32,406 bases of DNA from CAYTCZ01 sp964436315 (GCA_964436315.1 CAYTCZ010000035.1:1-32406); one strand, 5' to 3'. Shown: positions 1-7,769, numbered from the stretch's first letter. The notes: a model not told the origin generated them from the letters alone. Made by a program: numbers and translations.

Positions 1-406
1 CTACGGCAAGGCCCGAGAGGTTCCACTGGCAATCTCGAAGGCGGTCGATGACGCGAAGAAGAACTTGTTCCAGGTACCGAAGCACGGAACGACGATCACG
101 CACGAGGTGCTCGGCGAGTTCGCAGCCGCGAAGGTGCTACTGCGTCCGGCAAGCGAGGGAACCGGAGTCATCGCCGGTGGCGGCGTGCGAGCGGTCCTCG
201 AACTTGCCGGAATCCGCGACATTCTCGCCAAGAGTCTCGGCACCGCGAACGCGATCAACATGCTCAAAGCCACAGTGAATGGACTCAAGCAACTGCGGCG
301 ACCCGAGGAGGTCGCGCGCGCGCGCGGAAAGAGGGTTGACGAGATTCTGTTCTCGACCCGGCAGAAGGACGATGGCGAAGAAGCTTCGGATAACGCAAGT
401 TCGTAG
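1..406 (+). CDS. rpsE: 30S ribosomal protein S5, C-terminal part (5' end outside window)
   Basis: Reading from base 2, 134 codons remain before the TAG at 404-406, so roughly the first 60 residues lie outside the window. The visible part contains the S5 C-terminal domain: the hydrophobic AISKAVDDAKKNLF stretch, HGTTITHEVLGEFAAAKVLLRPASEGTG, and the GGGVRAVLELAGIRDILAKSLGT segment typical of the family. S5 lies in the 30S body and takes part in decoding fidelity. The last ~20 residues (QKDDGEEASDNASS end) are a polar, acidic tail. The gene overlaps rpmD by 35 nt, which implies coupled translation in the spc operon. Identification is secure from sequence and position. Confidence 0.97.
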   Translation, partial: YGKAREVPLAISKAVDDAKKNLFQVPKHGTTITHEVLGEFAAAKVLLRPASEGTGVIAGGGVRAVLELAGIRDILAKSLGTANAINMLKATVNGLKQLRRPEEVARARGKRVDEILFSTRQKDDGEEASDNASS

Positions 407-557
407 TCAGATCGGCGAGAGTCCGCGACATCGCGGTACCCTCCGCGCGCTCGGTCTCGGGCGAATCGGGAAGTCGGTTCAACGACCGGAGACCCCAGAG
501 ACCGTCGGTATGCTGAGGAGAGTTCGCCACCTCGTCCGTGTCGAGGATGCCCAGTGA
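372..557 (+). CDS. rpmD: 50S ribosomal protein L30
   Basis: This 61-residue protein begins MAKKLRITQVRSQIG and contains the L30 core: a beta strand, then RHRGTLRALGLGRIGKSVQRPETPETVGMLRRVRHLV. Length and pattern match bacterial L30, a small 50S subunit protein that binds 23S rRNA. The ATG lies inside rpsE, 35 nt before its stop, and a purine-rich AAGGA precedes it with short spacing. A longer in-frame opening exists upstream, but that part is antisense-free rpsE sequence read in another frame, and the family start fits the ATG at 372. It is followed 16 nt later by rplO, the normal spc order. Confidence 0.95.
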   Translation: MAKKLRITQVRSQIGESPRHRGTLRALGLGRIGKSVQRPETPETVGMLRRVRHLVRVEDAQ

Positions 558-573
558 GGCGTGACCATCACTG

Positions 574-1221
574 ATGCCCCCTGAGACTGAAGAGCTGTCG
601 CTGTCCAACCTGAAGCCCGCGCAACCCCGGCGTTCCCGCAAGCGGGTTGGCCGCGGGATGGGTTCAGGCAAGGGTCGGTATGCAGGCCGTGGGATCAAGG
701 GACAGAAGTCCCGCTCCGGCTCGCACAAGCTGCGACCCGGGTTCGAGGGCGGCCAGATGCCGCTCTACATGCGACTCCCGAAACAGCGCGGGGCGACGTC
801 GAAAGATGCGATGCCGGTCGGACCCCACAGGACGTCCACCGTTCCGGTAAACGTCGGTGACCTCGACGCCCGGTTCGAGGACGGCGACGAGGTCACGCTC
901 GAAGCGCTCGTCGAGAAGCGCCTGATTCGGAATACCCGCATCGATGTGAAGGTGCTTGGGCGGGGCGAGGTGAGGAAGAAGCTCACGGTGACCGCGCACC
1001 GTTTCTCCGGTACTGCTCGCGAAAAGATCGAGGCCGCCGGCGGAACGGCGAACGCACTGCGCCCACCGGTCGAGAAGAAGAGAAGGAAGCGAAAGCGTGC
1101 GTCCGCTGTAGAGCCGGAGCCTGAAACCGAGGTCGAAGCCGAAGAGTCGGCGACCGAGGAAGACGCCCCCGAATCGGCCGCCGAGGCACCCGAATCGGCC
1201 GCCGAGGAATCCGAGGACTAG
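574..1221 (+). CDS. rplO: 50S ribosomal protein L15 with an acidic C-terminal extension
   Basis: 215 residues, against about 145-150 for typical bacterial L15. Residues 9-60 carry the glycine/arginine-rich N-terminus (LSNLKPAQPRRSRKRVGRGMGSGKG, GRGIKGQKSRSG, GFEGGQMPLYMRLPKQRG). Residues 90-160 are the globular C-terminal fold. After a basic patch near residue 165 (EKKRRKRKRAS) comes a ~40-residue tail made almost only of Glu, Ala, Ser, Pro and Asp, encoded partly by a 21-nt tandem period. L15 helps late assembly of the 50S subunit. The ATG at 574 has no good Shine-Dalgarno, so translation is probably coupled to rpmD. The core assignment is certain; the function of the tail is unknown. Confidence 0.96.
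   Translation: MPPETEELSLSNLKPAQPRRSRKRVGRGMGSGKGRYAGRGIKGQKSRSGSHKLRPGFEGGQMPLYMRLPKQRGATSKDAMPVGPHRTSTVPVNVGDLDARFEDGDEVTLEALVEKRLIRNTRIDVKVLGRGEVRKKLTVTAHRFSGTAREKIEAAGGTANALRPPVEKKRRKRKRASAVEPEPETEVEAEESATEEDAPESAAEAPESAAEESED
1168..1207 (+). repeat. In-frame 21-nt tandem repeat in the rplO tail
   Basis: A 19-nt unit (CCCGAATCGGCCGCCGAGG) occurs at 1168-1186 and again at 1189-1207, a period of 21 nt or seven codons. It encodes PESAAEA followed by PESAAEE. The tail probably grew by slippage or duplication and may vary in length between relatives. Confidence 0.9.
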
Positions 1222-1227
1222 GGCTTC

Positions 1228-2481
1228 ATGTTCAGTTGGCTCACCAACGCGTGGCGGGTCCCCGAACTTCGGCGCCGAGTTCTGTTCACGGCCTTCATCC
1301 TGGCCGTGTACCGCCTTGGGAGTTGGATTCCGGTGCCGGGCGTCGACTCAGACGCCATCGAGAACTACTTCGACACGCAGAGCGGGACCATTCTCAGCCT
1401 GCTCAATATCTTCTCGGGCGGGGCACTGTCTCAGTTCTCGCTCTTCGCGCTCGGGATCATGCCCTACATCACGGCCTCGATCATCATGCAGCTGATGACC
1501 GTCGTCATCCCGAAGCTCGAGCAGCTTCAGAAAGAGGGTGAGGCCGGCTACGCCAAGATCAATCAGTACACGAGGTATTTCACGGTCGTCCTCGCCGCGC
1601 TTCAGGCGGTCGGCTACACCTATCTGTTCAATCGCCAGGGAGCGCTCGAACTGAACGCCGGTCGTCTGGTGCTCATCGTCATATCGCTCACCGCAGCTAC
1701 CGCGCTGCTCATGTGGATGGGCGAGAACATCACAAAGCGGGGCGTCGGGAATGGAATCTCAGTTCTCATCTTCGCCTCGATTCTCGCGGGCATGCCGGCT
1801 GCGATTCGAGCCTGGTACACGGGCGACTCGTTCGAGCGCCTGATGTTCCCGATTGTCACGCTGGCGATCATCGTCGCAGTAGTCTTCGTCCAGGAAGGCC
1901 AGCGCCGCATCCCAATTCAGTACGCGAAACGGATGGTCGGGCGGCGAATGACCTCAGGCGGGTCGACCTACATGCCGCTGCGGGTAAACATGGCCGGCGT
2001 CATTCCGATTATCTTCGCGGCTGCAGTCATGGCGTTCCCGCCGACGGTCGCGCAGTTCTTCCCGCAAACCCAGAGCTTCATCAACGAGCACTTCTTACCG
2101 ACGGACGTTGCCTACTTGCTCATGCAGGCGTTCTTGATCGTCATCTTCACGTACTTCTATACGGCGGTCCAGTTCAATCCTGTTGACCAAGCAGACAACT
2201 TACGCAAACACGGGGGCTACATACCCGGTATTCGTCCAGGCCCGCCGACGGCGCAGTACCTCGACCGGGTGCTCACTCGCCTGACGCTCCCCGGGGCTCT
2301 GTATCTGGCCATCGTGGCGACGATTCCGACCCTCTTCATTCGGTTCGGCGGCTTCTCTCAGGCGACGACCGCAGCGTTAGGCGGCACATCGATCCTGATC
2401 GTTGTCGGCGTCGCGCTCGACACCATGCGGCAGATGGAGTCCCAGATGATGATGCGACACTACGAGGGCTTCCTGAAGTAG
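1228..2481 (+). CDS. secY: Protein translocase subunit SecY
   Basis: 417-residue polytopic membrane protein, the pore subunit of the SecYEG translocon. The N-terminus (MFSWLTNAWRVPELRRRVLFTAFILAVYRLGSWIPVPG) is the classic SecY start with TM1. The plug region follows (NIFSGGALSQFSLFALGIMPYITASIIMQL), then TM helices to a total of about ten. The cytoplasmic loop before TM7 has GQRRIPIQYAKR. The late loop NPVDQADNLRKHGGYIPGIRPG and the terminal MESQMMMRHYEGFLK are family hallmarks. It starts 6 nt after the rplO stop, with GAGGA about 10 nt upstream. The position before adk and map is the usual actinobacterial order. Confidence 0.97.
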   Translation: MFSWLTNAWRVPELRRRVLFTAFILAVYRLGSWIPVPGVDSDAIENYFDTQSGTILSLLNIFSGGALSQFSLFALGIMPYITASIIMQLMTVVIPKLEQLQKEGEAGYAKINQYTRYFTVVLAALQAVGYTYLFNRQGALELNAGRLVLIVISLTAATALLMWMGENITKRGVGNGISVLIFASILAGMPAAIRAWYTGDSFERLMFPIVTLAIIVAVVFVQEGQRRIPIQYAKRMVGRRMTSGGSTYMPLRVNMAGVIPIIFAAAVMAFPPTVAQFFPQTQSFINEHFLPTDVAYLLMQAFLIVIFTYFYTAVQFNPVDQADNLRKHGGYIPGIRPGPPTAQYLDRVLTRLTLPGALYLAIVATIPTLFIRFGGFSQATTAALGGTSILIVVGVALDTMRQMESQMMMRHYEGFLK

Positions 2482-2519
2482 CTGGCTGTTGGTTCTCCGG
2501 GTCCGGAACGTGAAACCAA

Positions 2520-3104
2520 ATGCCATTTGACGTCATCATCCTCGGTCCTCCTGGGGCCGGAAAAGGGACACAGGCCAAACGAATCTGCGAGGAAATGTCC
2601 CTCGCGCACATCTCGACGGGAGACATGCTCCGAGAAGCACGCGCTGCGGGTACGGAACTCGGAGATCGTGCCAAGGCATATATGGATGCCGGCGAGCTCG
2701 TCCCCGACGACGTAATGATCGGGCTCATTGAGGCTCGGCTCGCAAAGCCGGACACCGAGCCGGGGGTGCTTTTTGACGGCTTCCCACGGACCCTGGTTCA
2801 GGCCGAGGCGCTCGAAGCCATGCTCGATCGAATCGGTCGGGGGGCGATTGCGCTAGTCCTCCAACTCCAGATCGCAGACGAAGTCGTCGTGGCGCGACTC
2901 GTTGGACGAGCTGAGGAGGAAGGCAGGACTGACGATGCTCCAGACGTCGTCCAGAAGCGGCTGGACGTCTACAGCAGGGAGACGGAGCCGCTCATCGCGT
3001 ATTACCGTGCTCGTGGCATTCTCGTAGGAATTCACGGTGACCGTACGATCGACGAGGTATTCGCGGAGATTCAGGAGACCCTTCAGCAGGCGGCGAGCCG
3101 ATGA
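2520..3104 (+). CDS. adk: Adenylate kinase, short form
   Basis: 194 residues. It catalyses ATP + AMP to 2 ADP in the cytoplasm. The P-loop GPPGAGKGT spans residues 9-17, the AMP-binding STGDMLR is near residue 32, and DGFPRT (near 85) is the AMP/adenine segment. The LID region is reduced to a short GRAEEEGRTDDAP loop with no Cys4 zinc site, so this is the short type known from mycobacteria and other actinobacteria. The start ATG at 2520 lacks a strong Shine-Dalgarno. Its stop codon overlaps the map start as ATGA, which implies translational coupling. It sits between secY and map as expected. Confidence 0.97.
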   Translation: MPFDVIILGPPGAGKGTQAKRICEEMSLAHISTGDMLREARAAGTELGDRAKAYMDAGELVPDDVMIGLIEARLAKPDTEPGVLFDGFPRTLVQAEALEAMLDRIGRGAIALVLQLQIADEVVVARLVGRAEEEGRTDDAPDVVQKRLDVYSRETEPLIAYYRARGILVGIHGDRTIDEVFAEIQETLQQAASR

Positions 3105-3880
3105 TCATTCGAAAGTCATCGGCTGAGATCGACGCGATGGCTCTTGCGGGTGAGATTGTTGTCGGTGCGCTCGCGGAGCTTGAAGACCACGTCCGACCAG
3201 GCGTGACGACCGCCGAGTTGGACGAGATCGCCGAGGACTTCATCCGATCGAATGGCGGTGTACCAACCTTCAAGGGCTACCGCGGATTTCCTAGCTCCAT
3301 CTGCACGTCGCCGAACGCGGTGGTCGTGCACGGGATCCCCGGTCCGTACCAGCTGGACGAGGGTGACATCGTCTCCATCGACGTGGGCGTGACGCTCGGC
3401 GGCTTCGTCGCCGATTCCGCCTCTACGTTCGGGGTTGGAACGATCGACGAAGAAACCCAGCGGTTATTGGACGTTTGCCAGGCGGCGTTGGACGCTGGCA
3501 TCGAGGAGGCCCGGCCGGGTAATCGGATCGGCGACATTTCGTCGGCCGTCCAACGAACCACAGAAAGCGCGAACTTCTCGGTGGTTCGAACGCTGGTCGG
3601 TCATGGCATCGGCCGATCGATGCACGAGGAGCCGCAGATCCCGAACTTCGGGGAACCCGGCCGCGGTCCGAAACTCGCCACGGGCATGACTCTCGCGATC
3701 GAGCCCATGATCAACGCGGGATCCCCGACCGTTTTCGTCGAGGACGACCAGTGGTCGGTCTCGACGCGCGACGGTTCGCTCTCCGCACACTTCGAGCACA
3801 CGGTCGCGATCACCGACGAGGGTCCAAGGATCCTGACCCGGGCGCCCAGACCCGCTTCTGCTACGATGAAGCACCGCTAA
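3101..3880 (+). CDS. map: Methionine aminopeptidase, type I
   Basis: 259 residues. It removes the initiator Met from nascent proteins using a dinuclear metal centre. All expected ligands and active-site residues are visible: H77 (VVHGIPG), D94 and D105 (SIDVGVTLGGFVADSAS), H168 (VGHGIGRSMHEEP), H175, E201 (AIEPMI) and E232 (FEHTVAIT). There is no N-terminal zinc-finger or SH3-type extension, so it is the short type Ia form. The ATG overlaps the adk stop by 4 nt. Downstream, rpmJ begins after only 28 nt, and the infA gene that normally follows map is absent. Confidence 0.97.
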   Translation: MIIRKSSAEIDAMALAGEIVVGALAELEDHVRPGVTTAELDEIAEDFIRSNGGVPTFKGYRGFPSSICTSPNAVVVHGIPGPYQLDEGDIVSIDVGVTLGGFVADSASTFGVGTIDEETQRLLDVCQAALDAGIEEARPGNRIGDISSAVQRTTESANFSVVRTLVGHGIGRSMHEEPQIPNFGEPGRGPKLATGMTLAIEPMINAGSPTVFVEDDQWSVSTRDGSLSAHFEHTVAITDEGPRILTRAPRPASATMKHR

Positions 3881-3908
3881 GCGGCCAGCGCCGCTTGCCG
3901 TTTTCCCT

Positions 3909-4022
3909 ATGAAAGTTCGAGCTTCCGTCAAACCGATGTGTAATCGCTGCCGTGTTGTTCGTCGCCACGGCATCGTCTACGTGATCTGCACAAACCCGCG
4001 CCATAAGCAGAGACAGGGCTGA
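3909..4022 (+). CDS. rpmJ: 50S ribosomal protein L36 (zinc-binding form)
   Basis: 37 residues beginning MKVRASVKPMCNRCRVVRRHG and ending NPRHKQRQG. The zinc ligands C11, C14, C27 and H32 of the C+ L36 form are all present. The reading frame was found by translating the gap between map and rpmS-type genes directly, since it is very short. L36 is the smallest 50S protein and contacts 23S rRNA. There is no clear Shine-Dalgarno before the ATG. It lies directly after map, where infA-rpmJ would be expected, and 48 nt before rpsM. Confidence 0.95.
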   Translation: MKVRASVKPMCNRCRVVRRHGIVYVICTNPRHKQRQG

Positions 4023-4070
4023 AAAAGCGCACGATCTACCGATGAATTCCGTCACGAAGAGAGGCACGTA

Positions 4071-4451
4071 ATGGCACGAATTGCCGGCGTCAACCTTCCC
4101 CGGGAAAAGCGTCTCGCTGTCGGTCTCACATATATCTACGGAATCGGTCCGTCCACGGCCTCGACGGTCTGCGCCACTCTCGAGCTCTCGCCCGACATGA
4201 AGGTGCGCGACCTGACCGATCAGGAGATCACAAAACTCCGAACGTACATCGACTCGGAACTTCAGGTCGAGGGCGACCTTCGGCGCGAACGTTCGCAGTC
4301 CGTCAAACGGCTCCAGGAAATCGGCTCGTATCGAGGATTTCGTCACCGCCGCGGGCTCCCGGTGAATGGGCAGCGGACAAAGACAAACGCTCGAACGAGG
4401 AAAGGGCCACGCAAGACGGTAGGCCGGGGTAAGAGGACTCCCACGCCCTGA
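4071..4451 (+). CDS. rpsM: 30S ribosomal protein S13
   Basis: 126 residues. The start MARIAGVNLPREKRLAVGLTYIYGIG is diagnostic for S13. It includes the helix-hairpin-helix GIGPSTAS and the C-terminal basic tail with YRGFRHRRGLPVNGQRTKTNARTRKGP that reaches toward the decoding-site tRNAs. GAGAGG lies about 8 nt before the ATG, a good Shine-Dalgarno. The TGA overlaps the rpsK ATG by one base (TGATG), indicating coupled translation. S13 forms the head of the 30S subunit and bridges to the 50S. Confidence 0.97.
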   Translation: MARIAGVNLPREKRLAVGLTYIYGIGPSTASTVCATLELSPDMKVRDLTDQEITKLRTYIDSELQVEGDLRRERSQSVKRLQEIGSYRGFRHRRGLPVNGQRTKTNARTRKGPRKTVGRGKRTPTP

Positions 4452-4849
4452 TGGCGCAGCCACGGAGAACACGCGGTCGCACGCGGCGCCGCGTGAAGAA
4501 GAACATCGCGGTCGGTCAGGCGCACATCAAGACGTCGTTCAACAACACGATCGTCACGCTCACCGACAAAGAGGGCAACGTCATCACCTGGGAAAGCGCC
4601 GGGTCGGCGGGATTCAAGGGCTCGCGAAAATCCACACCGTTCGCAGCGCAAGTCACAGCTGACGCCGCTGCGCGGAAAGGGATGGAGCACGGGCTTCAGA
4701 AAGTCGAGGTGTTCGTGAAGGGTCCTGGCTCAGGCCGCGAGACGGCGATCCGCTCGCTTCAGGCTGCAGGTCTCGAGATCCTCGGCGTCAAAGACGTTTC
4801 ACCCCAGGCGCACAACGGGGTGCGTCCGAAGAAGCGGAGACGTGTCTGA
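4451..4849 (+). CDS. rpsK: 30S ribosomal protein S11
   Basis: 132 residues. After a basic N-terminus (about residues 1-18) comes the S11 core: GQAHIKTSFNNTIVTLTD, then WESAGSAGFKGSRKSTPFAAQ, VKGPGSGRETAIRSLQAAGLEI, and the family end SPQAHNGVRPKKRRRV. S11 sits on the 30S platform near the mRNA exit. The start overlaps the rpsM stop (TGATG). It is followed by a 38-nt gap before rpsD, the usual alpha-operon order. Confidence 0.97.
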   Translation: MAQPRRTRGRTRRRVKKNIAVGQAHIKTSFNNTIVTLTDKEGNVITWESAGSAGFKGSRKSTPFAAQVTADAAARKGMEHGLQKVEVFVKGPGSGRETAIRSLQAAGLEILGVKDVSPQAHNGVRPKKRRRV

Positions 4850-4887
4850 GTGGCAGCTCGGCCTGACAATCGCGGGGGAGACTGCTA

Positions 4888-5508
4888 GTGGCCCGCGATA
4901 GAGGACCCAAGTGCAAGCAGTGCCGGCGCGAAGGCATGAAGCTCTTTCTCAAGGGAGAGCGCTGCCTGACGGAGAAATGCGCCTTCGAGCGTCGCAGCTA
5001 CCCGCCCGGCGAGCACGGCAGGGGCCGAGTCAAGCAGTCCGAGTTCTTGCTCCAGCTCCGTGAGAAACAGAAGGCTCGCCGGTACTACGGGATCCTCGAG
5101 AACCAGTTTCGGCGGTACTACGAGCGAGCTTCAAGGCAATCTGGCGTCACCGGAGAGACCCTCCTCCGGATGCTCGAGACGCGGCTGGACAACGTCGTCT
5201 ATCGGCTCGGCTTCGCAGCCTCGCGGGCCCAGGCGCGCCAGTTGATCCGGCACGGGCATTTCCAGGTGAACGGGCGACGCGTGAATATCCCTAGCTACCA
5301 GGTTCGGCCGGACGACGTGGTCTCGATGAAGGCCGGGAGTCCGGTGGAACCTGTCGTTCGTGACGCGACCGATCTCACGGCGTCGGTTGTGCCCTGGCTG
5401 CAAGCCGATCACGACGGACTCACCGGCAAGATCCTCAAGTACCCAGAGCGCGACGAGATTGACGCGCCAGTTCAGGAGCAGCTCATCGTCGAGCTCTACT
5501 CGAAGTAG
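4888..5508 (+). CDS. rpsD: 30S ribosomal protein S4 (zinc-binding form)
   Basis: 206 residues. S4 is a primary 16S rRNA binding protein that starts 30S assembly. The N-terminal domain holds four cysteines (C9, C12, C26, C31), giving the zinc-binding form. The S4 RNA-binding domain begins near residue 96 (RLDNVVYRLGFAASRAQARQLIRHGHFQVNG). The start is GTG at 4888, chosen because MARDRGPKCKQCRR matches the family N-terminus and a strong GGGGGAGA lies upstream at 4871-4878. In many bacteria S4 represses this operon by binding its mRNA. No such structure was identified here. Confidence 0.97.
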   Translation: MARDRGPKCKQCRREGMKLFLKGERCLTEKCAFERRSYPPGEHGRGRVKQSEFLLQLREKQKARRYYGILENQFRRYYERASRQSGVTGETLLRMLETRLDNVVYRLGFAASRAQARQLIRHGHFQVNGRRVNIPSYQVRPDDVVSMKAGSPVEPVVRDATDLTASVVPWLQADHDGLTGKILKYPERDEIDAPVQEQLIVELYSK

Positions 5509-5527
5509 TTCCCGACTGAAGGAAGGC

Positions 5528-6490
5528 ATGGCCACAAGAACCACACTCATGGATTTTCAGGTTCCGAAGATCACCCACGAGGAGGTCGACGAACAGCGCG
5601 GCGTGTTCGTCATCGAGCCTCTCGACCGTGGCTTCGGCTACACGTTCGGCAACTCGCTCAGGCGCGTGCTTCTGTCGTCGCTCGAAGGCGCCGCGGTGAC
5701 GTCGGTCAAGATCGAGGGTGTTGCGCACGAGTTCACGACACTCCCTGGTGTCCGAGAGGACATCACCGACATCATTCTGAACCTGAAGAACCTCATCTGT
5801 CGGCTCCACGGCGATTCGCCTGAGGTCGAAGTCCGCATCGACAAAAAGGGTGCCGGAGCGGTCACCGCGGCCGACATCGAGGCGCCCGCAGATCTGGAGA
5901 TTCTCAACCCGGACCTTGAGATCGCCAAGTTGTCCGACAAGGGACGACTCGAGATCACGTTGACCATCGGTCGCGGCCGTGGCTACCTGCCAGCCGAGCT
6001 GAATCGCGGGCCAGAGCACACGATCGGAGTCATTCCGGTGGATTCGATCTTCTCGCCGGTCAGGCGGGTCTCGTACGAAGTTGAGGCGGCCCGCGTTGGG
6101 CAGCGGACGGACTACGACAAGCTCACGCTCGATGTCACGACGGACGGCTCGCTGGATCCCCGTGACTCCATCGCACAGGCTGCGGAGATTCTGATCAGGC
6201 AGCTCGCGATTTTCACCGACATCGACAAGATCGAAGGCTTCGCCGAGGCTGCCGCGGAGGCCGAGGCCGAGCTGCCCCAGGCCCACGGAATGGAGAACTT
6301 CCCGATCGAGGAGCTCGAGCTCGGCGTCCGGAGCTACAACTGTCTCAAGCGCGTTGGAATCGAGACAATTGGCGATCTCGTCTCGAAGAGCGAGAACGAA
6401 CTTGCCCAGATCCCGAACTTCGGGAAGAAGTCGATCGAGGAAGTACGCGAGACCCTCGCCGCCCACGGGCTGACGCTCCGCGAAGACTAA
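5528..6490 (+). CDS. rpoA: DNA-directed RNA polymerase alpha subunit
   Basis: 320 residues. The N-terminal domain (about 1-230) drives dimerisation and beta/beta' assembly: EPLDRGFGYTFGNSLRRVLLSSLEGAAVTSVKIEG and the DYDKLTLDVTTDGSLDPRDSIAQAAEILIRQL segment are visible. A Glu/Ala linker near 240-260 leads to the C-terminal domain (about 262-320) with LGVRSYNCLKRVGIETIGDLV and the helix-hairpin-helix IPNFGKKSIEEV, which binds UP elements and activators. The ATG at 5528 has GGAAGG directly upstream. A longer in-frame opening reaching back into rpsD has no family similarity and was rejected. An internal ATG at 5549 is a less likely start. Confidence 0.97.
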   Translation: MATRTTLMDFQVPKITHEEVDEQRGVFVIEPLDRGFGYTFGNSLRRVLLSSLEGAAVTSVKIEGVAHEFTTLPGVREDITDIILNLKNLICRLHGDSPEVEVRIDKKGAGAVTAADIEAPADLEILNPDLEIAKLSDKGRLEITLTIGRGRGYLPAELNRGPEHTIGVIPVDSIFSPVRRVSYEVEAARVGQRTDYDKLTLDVTTDGSLDPRDSIAQAAEILIRQLAIFTDIDKIEGFAEAAAEAEAELPQAHGMENFPIEELELGVRSYNCLKRVGIETIGDLVSKSENELAQIPNFGKKSIEEVRETLAAHGLTLRED

Positions 6491-6508
6491 GGCTAGAGGA
6501 GAGCTAGA

Positions 6509-6907
6509 GTGCGCCACCATCGGAAGGGACGGAAGCTCGGTCGGGACTCGGCCCACCGAAAGGCGCTCTACTCCAACCTCGTCGGCTCGCTGATCGAGTA
6601 CGAGCGGATCAAGACGACTGAGGCGAAGGCCAAGGAGGTCAAGCCGATCGTCGAGGAGATGGTGACGCTCGGAAAACGTGGGGACGTCGCCGCTCACCGG
6701 CAAGCCGTCAAGTTCCTTCGCTCAAAATGGGTCGTCAACCGGCTGTTCACCGAGATTGCCCCCCGATTTGAGGATCGACAGGGTGGCTACTGCCGGATCG
6801 TCAAGATTGGGCCTCGTCAGGGGGACGCCGCCCGGATGGCGTATCTCGAGTTCGTCGACTACGTGCCGACGCGGGCGCCCGCGCCGGTTGTCGAAGAACC
6901 TGCGTAA
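6509..6907 (+). CDS. rplQ: 50S ribosomal protein L17
   Basis: 132 residues. The GTG at 6509 is the start, preceded by AGAGGAGAG. The N-terminus MRHHRKGRKLGRDSAHRKALYSNLVGSLIEYERIKTTEAKAKEVKPIVEEMVTLGKRGD is the typical L17 sequence. The core ends YCRIVKIGPRQGDAARMAYLEFVDY, followed by a short Pro/Ala/Glu tail. L17 lies near the peptide exit tunnel. It closes the ribosomal operon. truA usually follows, but here two reverse-strand genes intervene. No clear intrinsic terminator is seen in the 78-nt gap that follows. Confidence 0.97.
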   Translation: MRHHRKGRKLGRDSAHRKALYSNLVGSLIEYERIKTTEAKAKEVKPIVEEMVTLGKRGDVAAHRQAVKFLRSKWVVNRLFTEIAPRFEDRQGGYCRIVKIGPRQGDAARMAYLEFVDYVPTRAPAPVVEEPA

Positions 6908-6985
6908 CGCCGGTCGGGCAACGGCCACAGACATCGCGCTCGAGCTCGGTATGGCCCTGCCGGCCCAGACAGCATGACCGCCTGA

Positions 6986-7453
6986 TCACGTCGGGCGTTC
7001 GGCAAGTCTCTGCACGTAGCAGCCGAGAACGGCGTCCCAGCCACCGTCGTACTGCTCGCGTGCTTCCTTCGCCCGATCGCCCAAGCGCTCCCAGGCCTCA
7101 TGAATGAGGTTCACCCGTGTGCCGTCGCCGTCATCCGTGAAGGCCAGCTCGAGGATCTGCTCCTCGCCCGGGCTCCGGCTGACTCCCCAGGTCATCACAA
7201 ATCGAGTCGGTGGCTCCCACACCTCAACCCGGCCCCAGTCGACTTCCGAGCCGTCGTCGAGGGTCTCGTAGACGCGGCCACCCTGACGTGGCTCGAAGAC
7301 GACGGTTACAGATCGCTCGGCGTCGCGTGAATGTGTGCGAAGCGGCCACCAGGTTGCAATCCCCTCGGTGAATACGGCGAACGCTCTCTCGACGGGGGCC
7401 TCAACGTGAATCGACTTTGTTATCGCCGGCACCTGGGTCGTTTGTTCGGGCAT
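6986..7453 (-). CDS. SRPBCC-fold protein (AHSA1-like), partner of the ArsR-type regulator
   Basis: 155 residues. After TKSIHVEAPVERAFAVFTEGIATWWPLRTHS comes a START/Bet v1-like (SRPBCC) sequence: the FEPRQGGRVYETLDDGSEVDWGRVEVWEPPTRFVMTW block and the ending GGWDAVLGCYVQRLAE are typical of the AHSA1/CalC subgroup. These bind hydrophobic ligands, and their substrates are mostly unknown. It overlaps the 3' end of the regulator gene by 53 nt on the same strand, so the two are co-translated. Pairing of an HTH_20/ArsR regulator with an AHSA1-like protein is very common in actinobacteria. No ligand can be named. Confidence 0.88.
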   Translation of the reverse strand: MPEQTTQVPAITKSIHVEAPVERAFAVFTEGIATWWPLRTHSRDAERSVTVVFEPRQGGRVYETLDDGSEVDWGRVEVWEPPTRFVMTWGVSRSPGEEQILELAFTDDGDGTRVNLIHEAWERLGDRAKEAREQYDGGWDAVLGCYVQRLAERPT

Positions 7454-7769
7454 GCCTTGCCTCCCTCTCGTTTGCTTCGGCCTCGTGTTTCAGCTGTCTT
7501 AGTGCGGTGTCCCAGACGTCGTCGACATAGGCGCGGAGAGCCTCGAGTCCGGTGGGTTCGAGCTGATAGATGCGTCTGGTGCCGAGAGGCCGGTCTTGAA
7601 CGAGACCGGCGTCCTTGAGGATCTTGAGGTGCTGCGAGACGGCCGGTCGACTGATCGGCAGGCCGGCAGCGAGCTCACCGACGGCTTGCGGGCCGGCTCG
7701 CAGACGCTCGAAGATCTCCCGGCGCGAGGGGTTTCCGAGCGCATCTATGACCGTATCGTAAGTGGACAC
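7401..7769 (-). CDS. ArsR-family winged-helix transcriptional regulator
   Basis: 122 residues. The winged helix spans about residues 5-85: DALGNPSRREIFERLRAGPQAVGELAAGLPISRPAVSQHLKILKDAGLVQDRPLGTRRIYQL, with the recognition helix SRPAVSQHLKIL. There is no metal-binding CxC motif, so it is not expected to sense arsenic. The C-terminal region is charged and probably forms a dimer helix. The start is GTG (complement of 7767-7769). A palindromic site covers the start codon and the -10, which suggests autorepression. It lies divergently from truA and upstream of the SRPBCC gene. Neither the exact effector nor the targets outside this locus can be told from sequence. Confidence 0.9.
   Translation of the reverse strand: MSTYDTVIDALGNPSRREIFERLRAGPQAVGELAAGLPISRPAVSQHLKILKDAGLVQDRPLGTRRIYQLEPTGLEALRAYVDDVWDTALRQLKHEAEANEREARHARTNDPGAGDNKVDSR

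Noticed and set aside
5483..6703. Long reverse-strand open frame (406 codons) opposite rpoA and rplQ
   Set aside because: It mirrors the codon structure of well-identified genes and shows no family features.
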